Positions 6,595 through 15,658 of a stretch of 64,000 nucleotides of DNA are shown in pieces. This DNA is from Thermoproteota archaeon. GTDB taxonomy: Archaea; Korarchaeota; Korarchaeia; Korarchaeales; Korarchaeaceae. The stretch lies in assembly GCA_026986575.1 (NCBI GenBank), contig JALSOH010000006.1, positions 62,001 through 126,000 of the forward strand. Direction: 5' to 3'. Below the pieces are notes generated by a model. It searched no databases. It saw nothing but the letters and a program-made list of their open reading frames with translations, and had not been told where the DNA came from. The translations under genes were made by a program, and so were the position numbers. Numbering within the stretch: the stretch's first letter is position 1; each line of letters opens with the position of its first letter.

Positions 6595-9500
6595 CCGCTC
6601 AGCGCCAGGTAGGTGAGGTATAGAGACCTCACTCTATCCTCCACTATTTCTCTGGCCTTCTCCCTCAAGTACTTGGTGTATCTCCTCCAGTCAGCCTCGC
6701 TCCTCTCCTCAATTTTACTCACGGACCTCTTGATCTCAACCAAAGCATCTTTTAAGGAGCGCTTTATCCCCCACATCCTCTTCGCTACCTCTTCCAGAGA
6801 GACGGGCGAGACCCCTAGGAAGTCCTCCACCAATGGTCTCAGCTCAACTACCTTCCCCTCGGATCTCAGTCCCTGAAGCACGTAGACTAGGGTCTTCTGC
6901 CCCAGCATGGTGAGGTCCCTAGTGAGGGATGCGAAGTCCCAGCATACCAGTACGAAACCCTCGTTAACGGCCTTCTCCAACCCAGATAGATCGTAGCTCT
7001 GCCCTTCAAAGAACTCCTTGGCTATCGTCTGGATACCCACGTCCTCACCGTCAAACGCGGCTATCACCCCGAGGGTCACCGCATCGGAGAGGGGCATAAC
7101 CACAGCATCCATCGTCAGGATCTTGTGGGCCCTAGAAGGCTTTGGAACGAAGAACTCCCTTCCCTCTAGGATCACAGGAATTCTTTGCTTCAACAGGAGA
7201 TAGCTAACTGCTCTCTTGGCGAATTTCTTGGCCAGATCCCATCTCAACCCTGAGACCACTAGCTCGTAATGGGCCTGATCGTCTATCAGCATCATCAACA
7301 CTTCAGACAGGTCGTCCGGCCGGAAGTTTTCTACGTCCTTAAGCACAGTTGACCAATCTAACTGCTCGAGAAGACCAGCTGATTCAGGTTCATAGAGAAG
7401 CATGATCTTCTTATCCCCGATATTCGTTACCTCGTAGGCTATCGCATCTATAGGTATCCCCCTCGAGACCCTCATGACCAGTACGAGCGTCGCTAGGCCT
7501 ATCCTCAACCAGGTCAGGTCCTCACCAGGGTCGAGCTCAATCGATAGCCCGTAGGTGTAATCCCTATACACACCTCCGGTGGGTCCTATGACCGGAAGGG
7601 ACCTGCTCTCCCTTATGAACAGGGTCTTACCGTCTAAGGGGACGGGCCTCACCTTGGAGGAGGTCACCCTCCAGTAGACCCTGTTGGGAATCTTCGTCTT
7701 TAGCCCGAACCCATCGGTGGGAGGATCCACCACGCACACTACCTCACTCCCCACCCTTCCCCTGTAGTAATCGTCTATCAAATCCGCTCTCTCTCCCCAC
7801 CCCATCTTGGTCCTCTCGTACTCCTCTATCGCGAAGGCTAGCGGATCAAATGAGTATATCGTGGAGTAGTTGAGGGGTTCCTCTACGATTCCCGTTATGA
7901 CCCTCCCCCTCCTGAGGAAGTCGACCACCACTGAATCGTTGCTGTAGTCTATGGATCCCGGCTGGAATCTCTCGACCAAGTCGCAATGTCCTATGTCCTC
8001 CAGGTATCGTAGACTGCCGTCCTCCCTCAGCGCCCGCTTAAACCCGTAGGGCGGACCGAACTCATAGAAGTTGAGGTTGTCCCAAACCCTCTTCCCACGT
8101 TGAGTGAGACCCGATGGGGAAATGAGCCCTAACTCCTTAAGGAGATCTATCTCCTCCTGATCTAGCTGATCCCGGAGCCTCGGATGGACGAACTTGTAGA
8201 GGCCCTCGAAGAGTATGGAGTACTTGTTCTTCGGGTTAACGAGGGCGACCTCCAAGGGAAGTTGGAGCCATTGCTCCACGGCCTCCACGCCCCTAAGGAG
8301 GAGCTCCTTATCCCATCTGTACATTGGGAAGATCACAGTTTCAGTCCACCCCAGCTCCTCTCTCCTGCCCTTCCTGCCTTCCCTCTGTTTGAATTCGCGA
8401 ACGCTCTCAGGCATACCCAAGTGGACTACCCTCACCACCGTCCCTATGTCCAACCCTTGAGAGAGCGTCCTAGGGCTTATCAGGACCTTGACCCCTCCCC
8501 TCCGGGCTGCCTCTTCTATTTCCTCCCTCTCCTCCTTCGAAACCAGGTGGTGATGCGAGGCGACGTTTTCCAATCCAAATTCCGTTTTAAGCCTCCTTTT
8601 CAGACTTTCCGCAGATCTTATGCCTCTGGTGAAGACCAAAGTGACCCCATCATCCTCGGCGTAATGGTATATCACCTCAGCCGGATCGATCTCGGGCTGG
8701 GGCACTTCAACGCCGACGGATCTCAGGAGTTCGACCACTCGATACACATCCTTCTCAAATCTCTCATAATCAGTAATCGCTTCCCTCAGGTCCTCACCTA
8801 TTGGAAGGCTGAGGAGCTCGTCCCTGTGCCTCTGAACGACCTCCCAGATTCGCTTCATGTTCTTGCCTAGGACGAGGTAGACTTCGTTTCTCACCCTGAA
8901 CGGCTTTCCCCTTATGATCACGGTCTCCCTACCATTTATCGACGTCAAACACTCTGCGAGTTCATCTGGATTCCCTAGCGTCGCGGTGAGGATCACGAAT
9001 TGGGGGGACCTCTCCACCAAGAGGGAAAGTATCCTCATCATGGAGATTATAAGGGCGAGCTCCCTAGGTCCGTAGAAATCGAGCTCATCCACAACCAGCA
9101 GGTCCATACCCCTAATGAAGTCCGATAGATAGGATCCCTTCGTAGCCATCCTCTTCAGATCAGTCATGAGAAAAGCTGGATTCGTGATCAGGAGGTCAAC
9201 ACTCGAGATCTTGGTCCTTAAACCGCTCCTTCCTAGCTCCTTGATTAAAATAGTCCTCCTCCTCGCATCTATCACCTGAGAGCTGATGTCCAGCGCCTTG
9301 GAGTATTCCTCGAGCCTCCTTATCTGGTCGTTGGCTAATGCTAGAGTCGGGTAGATGGCTAACGCCCGCTTGCCCTTAGCGGCGTAAAAGAACCAAGCCT
9401 CGGTCTTGCCGCTACCGGTCCCGGAAATCAGGATGACGTTCTTCCCCTCATCCAGCGCCTTGTGGGCTTCGGCTTGGTGTGAGTAGAGCCTCATGTCAGC

Positions 9501-9653
9501 GATTTCCGAGGGTTTACCCGGATAAGACTTGAGGGAAGGGGCTAGATCCCCGAAAGTGAGGTCAATCCTCTCGGGCTTGACCTCCTCCTCTGAATAAGTC
9601 CTGTAGTTGTAACCTAGGATCTCCAAGAGGGTTGAGGAGGATACGCGGGCCAA
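6588..9653 (-). CDS. large SF2 DEAD/DEAH-type helicase (COG1205-like)
   Basis: A 1021-residue superfamily 2 helicase. Motifs are: a Q-like region before MRLYSHQAEAH, Walker A SGTGSGKTEAW, Ia YPTLALANDQ, motif II VVDELDFYG (DELD), motif III LTATLGNPDE, motif V SPRTLSQGLDIG and motif VI FKQREGRKGRREE. The helicase core occupies about residues 50-450; a winged-helix-like segment (ELGLISPSGLTQRGKRVW) and a long C-terminal region follow. Around residue 840-900 the pattern VIAAFDGEDVG ... VLVCWDFASLTRDL vaguely recalls an RNase H/exonuclease fold, but the acidic set is not clear. The start is TTG at 9653, 5 bases after the hsp20 stop. It is the last gene of the nurA-herA-mre11-rad50-hsp20 run, which suggests a role in DNA end processing. 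Confidence 0.85.
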   Translation of the reverse strand: MARVSSSTLLEILGYNYRTYSEEEVKPERIDLTFGDLAPSLKSYPGKPSEIADMRLYSHQAEAHKALDEGKNVILISGTGSGKTEAWFFYAAKGKRALAIYPTLALANDQIRRLEEYSKALDISSQVIDARRRTILIKELGRSGLRTKISSVDLLITNPAFLMTDLKRMATKGSYLSDFIRGMDLLVVDELDFYGPRELALIISMMRILSLLVERSPQFVILTATLGNPDELAECLTSINGRETVIIRGKPFRVRNEVYLVLGKNMKRIWEVVQRHRDELLSLPIGEDLREAITDYERFEKDVYRVVELLRSVGVEVPQPEIDPAEVIYHYAEDDGVTLVFTRGIRSAESLKRRLKTEFGLENVASHHHLVSKEEREEIEEAARRGGVKVLISPRTLSQGLDIGTVVRVVHLGMPESVREFKQREGRKGRREELGWTETVIFPMYRWDKELLLRGVEAVEQWLQLPLEVALVNPKNKYSILFEGLYKFVHPRLRDQLDQEEIDLLKELGLISPSGLTQRGKRVWDNLNFYEFGPPYGFKRALREDGSLRYLEDIGHCDLVERFQPGSIDYSNDSVVVDFLRRGRVITGIVEEPLNYSTIYSFDPLAFAIEEYERTKMGWGERADLIDDYYRGRVGSEVVCVVDPPTDGFGLKTKIPNRVYWRVTSSKVRPVPLDGKTLFIRESRSLPVIGPTGGVYRDYTYGLSIELDPGEDLTWLRIGLATLVLVMRVSRGIPIDAIAYEVTNIGDKKIMLLYEPESAGLLEQLDWSTVLKDVENFRPDDLSEVLMMLIDDQAHYELVVSGLRWDLAKKFAKRAVSYLLLKQRIPVILEGREFFVPKPSRAHKILTMDAVVMPLSDAVTLGVIAAFDGEDVGIQTIAKEFFEGQSYDLSGLEKAVNEGFVLVCWDFASLTRDLTMLGQKTLVYVLQGLRSEGKVVELRPLVEDFLGVSPVSLEEVAKRMWGIKRSLKDALVEIKRSVSKIEERSEADWRRYTKYLREKAREIVEDRVRSLYLTYLALSGQ

Positions 9654-9658
9654 GGGAT

Positions 9659-10135
9659 CTACCTTTTGGAGATCCTCACCTCTAAGATGCCATTCCTGTA
9701 GGTGGCCTTTGTTCTCTTGGGATCTATCTCGATGGGAAGCTGGAACTTCTTGTGTAGATCACCAGCCCTTATGGTGATCTCCCTTCCCTTCACCCTGACC
9801 GAAATGTCCTCCTTTCTTATGCCTGGGACATCAGCAACTATTATTATCTCCTCATCAAGCTCGATCACATCAACCCTCTGCTCCTCCAGCTCCAAAGGAG
9901 CACCTCCCCCCTCAACACTCTCACCACCGAGATCACCCATATCGGAGGGGTATCCCACATCGAACCCCCCTGAGGGGAGATCCTCGTTCCAGCCAGATAC
10001 ATCGCCGTTGACGAATCTTGAGAGATCTTCATCCATCTTCTTGAGTAGATCTATCATGTCTTTTATGAAGTAATCGAAGGGATCGTCGTAAGGCTTCTTC
10101 TTTTTTTCGTCGCCCAAGGGATTCCCCGCCAACAA
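9659..10135 (-). CDS. Hsp20/alpha-crystallin small heat-shock protein
   Basis: A 158-residue small heat-shock protein. Residues 1-70 are acidic and glycine-rich and look disordered. The alpha-crystallin domain follows (VIELDEEIIIVADVPGIRKE, then VRVKGREITIRAG and the terminal YRNGILEV). The protein stops four residues after that strand, so the usual C-terminal I-X-I tail used for large oligomers is missing. It sits 17 bases after rad50 and 5 bases before the helicase gene. A chaperone inside a double-strand-break repair operon is odd; it may protect the repair complex or act as a scaffold. Confidence 0.82.
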   Translation of the reverse strand: MLAGNPLGDEKKKKPYDDPFDYFIKDMIDLLKKMDEDLSRFVNGDVSGWNEDLPSGGFDVGYPSDMGDLGGESVEGGGAPLELEEQRVDVIELDEEIIIVADVPGIRKEDISVRVKGREITIRAGDLHKKFQLPIEIDPKRTKATYRNGILEVRISKR

Positions 10136-10152
10136 TGAGCCGGAGGACCTAT

Positions 10153-12870
10153 TTAATCACTAACATGGGCACCCTCATCAACGACCTCAACTGACGACAC
10201 CTCTCCAGACTTGCTGACCAGTATGGAGTGGGAAGCTATGTCCCTGAACCTAGGAGAGTGCGTGACTACTATCAGCTGAGGTACGTTGAGGGAGGACATG
10301 GTCTCAACCAGCGCACTGATCCTCTCTTCGTCCAGATGGATGGTTGGCTCGTCTAGGAGGAACGTCTCGACCTTCGACATCATGAGAAATCGGGCTATCG
10401 CTAGTCTTAACGCTAGGGCGAGGGATATCTTCTCCCCACCGCTCAACCTGTCGAAAGAGAACACCGTTCTGCCCCGCCTCAGGCTGGGCGTGAAGTCATC
10501 ATCCAGCGTCACGGAGTCGTAGTCGAAGTTGAACGAGCTGAATATGATGTTAAGTTCCTCCTCCACGGCGGGCCTCGCCCTGTCCCTTATCAGGGGCTGG
10601 ATCCCCCTATCCCTGCTGAAGACCTCCCTGACCTTCAGGATCTTCGACCTGAAGACCTCTAACGACTCTTTCTTCCCCATCAACTCCCTCAATCTGGATT
10701 CCTTCTTCCTGAGGATCTCCATCCTCCTATCTATCTCCTCGATCTTCCCCTGAATCTTGCTCCTCTTCTGTGTGAGGGAGTTAAGCCTACTCTTCAGATA
10801 GTCTATCTCTCTCTTGATGGTCTCAAGCTCGGAGGGATCGAAGGAAAGCCCCTCTATCTCCCTCTGGAGGGACAAGAGTTCTTCTTCCAATTCAAGCTTC
10901 CTCTTCTCCAGTTCTTTCACCTCAGAGGCAATTCCGTCCTTAGTGGACAGGATACCTCTGAGTCTCTGCACCTCCTTCACAGCGGAAAGGGCCTCCCTGT
11001 ATTCCCTCTCAACAGACTCCAGTTCCAAGCCCAAGGACGTGAGTTTCTCTTCCAAATTCTTCTTGAGCCTCTCCAACTTATCTCTCAATTTATTCACGTC
11101 TCTTTCACCTAGCTCATCTTTAATCTCCTCTATCCTGCTTAGCAGGGCTTCCCTTTCCGCGAGATCCCTCCTGAGGGACTCGAGCTCAGCCCTCATCCCG
11201 CTCAGGCGAGACACCTTCTCCCTCAGCGGGACTATCTTCTCCTTAAGGGAGGCAATCTGATCTCTGATCTCGGATACCTCCCTCTCCAAGGACTCCAGCT
11301 CACTCTCCTTGGCGACGATCCCCTCCAAGTTGAAGGAGCTCAGCCCCTTGTATTTCGATAAGATGTTTTCCCTTCTCTCCCTGATGGACCTCAGCCCCCT
11401 CTCCTTATCCATTATCAGGGAATCTACTTCCTTTATCTCGCGCCTCATCTCATCCTTCAACCTCTCCACAGAATCAGGATCCAGCTTGGACCCGCAGAGA
11501 GGACATCTATCCACATCTCCCTCCAGATCTGATAAATACCGGGATGCCTGTTCCCTCCTCTGAAGCAATCTGGACCTCTCCTCAGTGATTTTGCTTAATT
11601 CTCTGTCCAAGTAGTCCAGCTCATTCTCTAACTTGGAAAGTTCCTCGGCGAGGACCCTTCCACCCTCCTCCGCATCCTCTATCCACCTGCCAAGCAGCTC
11701 GGACAGGCTTGAGAGGGCCTCCTTGATCTCACGCCTGTACTCTGCCATCCTGCGCTCTAGCTGAGATCTCTTACTCTCTAGCTGCCTAAGGCGTTCCTCC
11801 ATGCTGGCTAGGAGGACCTCCTCCTGCTGGAGCCTTTCAATTTCCCTGCTGAGTTGGGACACCTTCTCCCTCAGGATGCTCAAAGAGGAGATCCTCTCCT
11901 TATACTTCGAGAGTTCCTGTCGCATCTTCTCTAAACGCCTGACCTCCTCTTCCAGCGGAACTATCTCAGCCAAGAGACCCCTCACGTACTCGAGCTCCTC
12001 GTACTTGGAGGCCTTGATCTCCAGATCTCTCATTCGAAGGAGCTCACGCTCCAGATCCATCAATCTCCTCTTCTTAACATCGAGCTGGTTCGATACCTCG
12101 CTGAGTCTCCTCCTCAAGGACTCTTCCTTGGCCTTGAGCTCCCTGTACCTGAGGTTCTTGTGTTCCAATTCCTCTCTAGTTTTCTCCAGCCTCTCCATCT
12201 CCTTATTCAGGAGTTCCCCCTCCCTCGAGGTTTTCTGAAGTTCCTCCAGCAGTTCCTCCCTCTCGGATTCTAGGGACGCTCTTTCTTTGAAGACATCCCC
12301 GATACCCTTGATCTCACTATCTATCGACTGGAGATCAGCGTTCAAGCGACTTATCACATCTCTCAGCTCCTCCCATATCCTCTCCAGCATCTCTATGCCG
12401 AGAAGCCTCCCCACCAACTCCTTCCTTCTCGAAGGAGTCTGTTCGAGGAGCTGGGCTATCTCGCCCTGCCTGACGTAGATGGCTTGGAGGAATGTCTCCC
12501 TGCTTATGCCCAGCAGGGCCTCGATCTGCCTGTTCACCTTACTTTGATCCCTCTGGAGGAGCCTTCTCCCATCGGTCACATCGTATATGGAGGCCGATGA
12601 AATTCCACCCCTTTCCCTCTCCCTGATCAGGAGGTATCTCCGGCCGCCCAGCTCGAACTCGAGTTGAACCCTCATCCTGCGCGCGCCGGATCTGATCAGG
12701 TTCTCCTGCTTGCCCACGCTCTTGGGATACAGGGCATAGGCTATTGCCTCTAGTATGGTCGTTTTACCCGCGCCGTTCTCTCCTATTATCGCATTTATCC
12801 CCTCAGAGAACGTCACCTCCGTCTTCTCGTGCGAACCGAAGTTCTCCAGTACCAAACACTTTATCCTCAT
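10153..12870 (-). CDS. rad50: Rad50 SMC-like ATPase
   Basis: ATPase partner of Mre11 in DNA end binding and resection. The N-terminal Walker A is GENGAGKTT; a long heptad-rich coiled coil runs from about residue 170 to 730, broken by the zinc-hook CPLC in DVDRCPLCGSKLD. The C-terminal half has the signature LSGGEKISLALAL and Walker B TFLLDEPTIHLDEE. I place the start at the ATG at 12870, giving 905 residues and a 4-base overlap with the mre11 stop. An upstream in-frame codon at 12939 would add a basic stretch without family similarity. Its length is typical for archaeal Rad50. Confidence 0.97.
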   Translation of the reverse strand: MRIKCLVLENFGSHEKTEVTFSEGINAIIGENGAGKTTILEAIAYALYPKSVGKQENLIRSGARRMRVQLEFELGGRRYLLIRERERGGISSASIYDVTDGRRLLQRDQSKVNRQIEALLGISRETFLQAIYVRQGEIAQLLEQTPSRRKELVGRLLGIEMLERIWEELRDVISRLNADLQSIDSEIKGIGDVFKERASLESEREELLEELQKTSREGELLNKEMERLEKTREELEHKNLRYRELKAKEESLRRRLSEVSNQLDVKKRRLMDLERELLRMRDLEIKASKYEELEYVRGLLAEIVPLEEEVRRLEKMRQELSKYKERISSLSILREKVSQLSREIERLQQEEVLLASMEERLRQLESKRSQLERRMAEYRREIKEALSSLSELLGRWIEDAEEGGRVLAEELSKLENELDYLDRELSKITEERSRLLQRREQASRYLSDLEGDVDRCPLCGSKLDPDSVERLKDEMRREIKEVDSLIMDKERGLRSIRERRENILSKYKGLSSFNLEGIVAKESELESLEREVSEIRDQIASLKEKIVPLREKVSRLSGMRAELESLRRDLAEREALLSRIEEIKDELGERDVNKLRDKLERLKKNLEEKLTSLGLELESVEREYREALSAVKEVQRLRGILSTKDGIASEVKELEKRKLELEEELLSLQREIEGLSFDPSELETIKREIDYLKSRLNSLTQKRSKIQGKIEEIDRRMEILRKKESRLRELMGKKESLEVFRSKILKVREVFSRDRGIQPLIRDRARPAVEEELNIIFSSFNFDYDSVTLDDDFTPSLRRGRTVFSFDRLSGGEKISLALALRLAIARFLMMSKVETFLLDEPTIHLDEERISALVETMSSLNVPQLIVVTHSPRFRDIASHSILVSKSGEVSSVEVVDEGAHVSD

Positions 12871-14054
12871 GATCCCTCCTCCATGAGGCCGAGGACTCCT
12901 TTGACGAACGCCTCTCCCCTCTTGCCCTCTCTGTACCACAGATCGAAGATTCTCAGGGCCAGAGATCGTACCTCTTGGTCCAGATCTAGGGATGCTATGG
13001 CGTTCTGGACCAGCTCCTCCAGACCGACCCCGGTGAGGAGGCCCTTCTCCTCATCCTCCTCCGTGATCCTGCTCTCCCTGATGATCACGTAGAGGGAGAG
13101 GTCCATCAGGGCCCTCCTGATCTCGAGGGTGGGTACGCCCGGCCTCACGTCCTCCTTCAATGAGAGCTTTCCATATACCACGGGCCTCTCATCGAACTCT
13201 TGGGACGATAACTGCTTTTTCAATCTCTCTATCAGGACGTATAGGTCTTGGATATTGCTCAGGGTCTCGGAGAAGTAGATGAATGGCCTAGTCCTCAACC
13301 TCAGCTCCTCCACATCGATGCCGTCCCTGTCTATCTCCACGGAGAGCACGTACTTCCCCTCTCCAGCCAGAGGGATCTCCCTAGTCTCTATGACCTCCGT
13401 GGATCCCGAGTAGGCGAACACTCTGTTGCCGCTCCTCCTGACCACCTTGTTGTGATAGTGGCCCATGGCCACATAGTCGAAGGAACTCTTGGCTATCTCG
13501 GAGAAATCGACCTCCGGGTAGATGGCCTTTATCATCCCCTTCACACCCTGATGGAGCATCAAAACCTTGGGACAGCTCTCGCAGAGACTCTTGGCTTTCC
13601 TGTCCAGGCTCTCCACCGTGTCAGCTATCTTGACTCCCTTGCTGGCGTAGGGGGCACCGGCCACCACTATATCACCGATCCTGACCGCGCCGGGCCCCAA
13701 CCTCACGAAAAGCTTCCCGTACCCCAACCTCTCGAAGAGCTTCCTCAGGTTTATCAGAGGTGAGGTCATCCTCCTCCTGACGGTATCCGGTCCCAGCTCG
13801 TGATTTCCCTCTATTATCGCGATAGGGATGCCCTTCTCCACTATCCTCAGCAGGCCCTCAAAGGCCCTCACGAAGGCCCTGGGATGGGGCCTGTAGCTGT
13901 CGAAGAGGTCCCCGGTATGTATCACCAGATCGGGATCCTGCTGGAGCGCCAGATTCACAGCCATGTCGAACGCCTTGTAGAGGTCCTCCTCCCTCTCGGC
14001 CAGATGGAACTGGGCCTTCCCGAGGTGGTTATCGGACATGTGGACGATCCTCAA
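12867..14054 (-). CDS. mre11: Mre11 nuclease
   Basis: Manganese-dependent nuclease of the Mre11-Rad50 complex. All phosphoesterase motifs are visible: MSDNHLG, HTGDLFD, EGNHE, MLHQG and MGHYHNK. The family always begins with the beta strand just before SDxHLG, here LRIVHMSDNHLG. No ATG or GTG fits that point, but a TTG at 14054 does, preceded by GGGGGG and placed 2 bases beyond the herA stop. This gives 395 residues. A longer reading from 14126 would run into herA and lacks family support. It overlaps rad50 by 4 bases. Confidence 0.95.
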   Translation of the reverse strand: MRIVHMSDNHLGKAQFHLAEREEDLYKAFDMAVNLALQQDPDLVIHTGDLFDSYRPHPRAFVRAFEGLLRIVEKGIPIAIIEGNHELGPDTVRRRMTSPLINLRKLFERLGYGKLFVRLGPGAVRIGDIVVAGAPYASKGVKIADTVESLDRKAKSLCESCPKVLMLHQGVKGMIKAIYPEVDFSEIAKSSFDYVAMGHYHNKVVRRSGNRVFAYSGSTEVIETREIPLAGEGKYVLSVEIDRDGIDVEELRLRTRPFIYFSETLSNIQDLYVLIERLKKQLSSQEFDERPVVYGKLSLKEDVRPGVPTLEIRRALMDLSLYVIIRESRITEEDEEKGLLTGVGLEELVQNAIASLDLDQEVRSLALRIFDLWYREGKRGEAFVKGVLGLMEEGS

Positions 14055-14056
14055 GT

Positions 14057-15658
14057 TTACCCCCCTATGGAGTCGTAGTACTCGTCGGGAGATGCGCTCA
14101 ACCTCTTCTTCAGACCTTCCCTCCACATCTCATAGGCCTTCATGCTCTCCCCTCCCCTCTTCCCCTCGAACAGCCTCACCTTGACCAGCGCCGGTATCCT
14201 CACCATCGGCCCCACCACCACGGCCTCACCGACATCGAGGGAGGGGAGGTATGAGACCATCTCCTCACTCAGGAATTCGGTGGCCCTCCTCACGTATGCT
14301 TGGTCCTCGGGTTCCACGACCCTCAGTATGATCTTGTTGACCATCTGGGAGAGGACATCGGAGTTGAGCCTCTTGGGCCTCTGGCTGACGAGGCAGAGAC
14401 CGACTCCGAACTTCCTGCCTTCCTTGGCTATGGATGCTGCTGCTGACGACGTGTAGGTATGCTCTACCGATGGTATGAGGGCGTGAGCCTCCTCCAAGAC
14501 CGCGAAGACTGGAGTTGGGAAGTCCTCGTACCCCCTTCCTATCCTCTTCAGCTTCGCCCTCATGAGGATGGTGTACAGCGTCTTCCCCACCACGATGTCG
14601 GTGAGATCCGAATCCAACTGACCCAGATCCACTATCACCAACTTCCCGTAGTTCAGGTGGTCCACCAACTCGCCAGCAGCCGGTCTGAGGACCCTCCCGT
14701 ACTTCGACCTCACGAAGTCCACCTTAGCCAAAAGGCTCTCAATGCTCCCTCTGTCATTGCTCGGAAATGCTATGAGGAATCTGTCATCGGAATCCTTCTC
14801 CCTTAGGGACAGCTGTATTATGGCCTGCATGCCGGCCAAGAGGTCATCCATCTCAGCTTCGATCTCAGTCCTCCTAAGGTACTCTCCAAGCCTCTCCCTG
14901 ATGAGGAGCTCCTTGGCCCTCCTGTAAGCGGCCTTCAGGTAGATGAACTGCTTGGGTGCATTATCGTAGGTAACTCCCAGCAGACTACCAAGCTCCTCGA
15001 CTGTAAGAGTGTTGGGATCAAGGACGGGATCCACAGTCTCTACCTCGCAGTGGGGACATCCTAACGTCATGCCCGTGTACTCCGAATGCACATCGAACAG
15101 TATGGCCACGCCACCCATCCTGACTATCTCCTCCAAGATCACGGCCACCGAGTTGGACTTACCGCCACCAGTAACGGCCAGCACGGCTAGATGCCTCGAG
15201 ATAAGCTCATCTGGATCCAAATGGACGACTACATCGCCCCTCGTGAGGAGCTTCCCCAGCTTTATCCCCTCTCTACCCTCAGGCGGGGCGAAGATCCTCC
15301 TCAAGAGGTCTGCTGGGGCCTTCCTCACGAGAGCCCCCGTTGGAGGAGGCGCCCTGGGGAGGCCAGCTAACTCGCTCCTCGAGAGCACCCCTATCATCCT
15401 TATAGTCGCCTTCAACCAGTCGGATGGTGATCCTACCACTTCTAGTATCGTATCGTAATAATTTGCTTGGAGGAGATCGCTCCTAGCTAGCTCCAACGCC
15501 CCCCTAACCACGTTACTGACCATGCCTAGCAACTGGGACTCCTCGCTGTCTATCACAACGTAGTCCCCCACCTTAGGCACCACACCAGCATAGGCTATCA
15601 TCTCGGCCTGCACGGGCGTGGAGTTGGGGGCAATTCTTCCCAAAACGTCACTCTCCAA
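14057..15658 (-). CDS. herA: HerA bipolar DNA helicase/translocase
   Basis: Hexameric HerA-FtsK ATPase that works with NurA to generate 3' ends for recombination. The N-terminal HAS barrel (DVLGRIAP ... VGDYVVIDS) precedes Walker A VTGGGKSNS near residue 170, Walker B VFAVLEEAHALIPS and a late arginine-finger region with LVSQRPKRL. Length, about 533 residues, is typical. The start is either TTG at 15658, with GGGAGGGAG upstream, or GTG at 15673; I prefer the TTG because its ribosome site is better spaced and the product then starts at the barrel. It overlaps nurA by 11 bases. Confidence 0.96.
   Translation of the reverse strand: MESDVLGRIAPNSTPVQAEMIAYAGVVPKVGDYVVIDSEESQLLGMVSNVVRGALELARSDLLQANYYDTILEVVGSPSDWLKATIRMIGVLSRSELAGLPRAPPPTGALVRKAPADLLRRIFAPPEGREGIKLGKLLTRGDVVVHLDPDELISRHLAVLAVTGGGKSNSVAVILEEIVRMGGVAILFDVHSEYTGMTLGCPHCEVETVDPVLDPNTLTVEELGSLLGVTYDNAPKQFIYLKAAYRRAKELLIRERLGEYLRRTEIEAEMDDLLAGMQAIIQLSLREKDSDDRFLIAFPSNDRGSIESLLAKVDFVRSKYGRVLRPAAGELVDHLNYGKLVIVDLGQLDSDLTDIVVGKTLYTILMRAKLKRIGRGYEDFPTPVFAVLEEAHALIPSVEHTYTSSAAASIAKEGRKFGVGLCLVSQRPKRLNSDVLSQMVNKIILRVVEPEDQAYVRRATEFLSEEMVSYLPSLDVGEAVVVGPMVRIPALVKVRLFEGKRGGESMKAYEMWREGLKKRLSASPDEYYDSIGG

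Noticed and set aside
8184-8870. A 228-codon open frame on the plus strand inside the helicase gene
   Set aside because: It lies opposite the conserved helicase motifs and has no family pattern. Long antisense frames arise from the codon bias of this genome.
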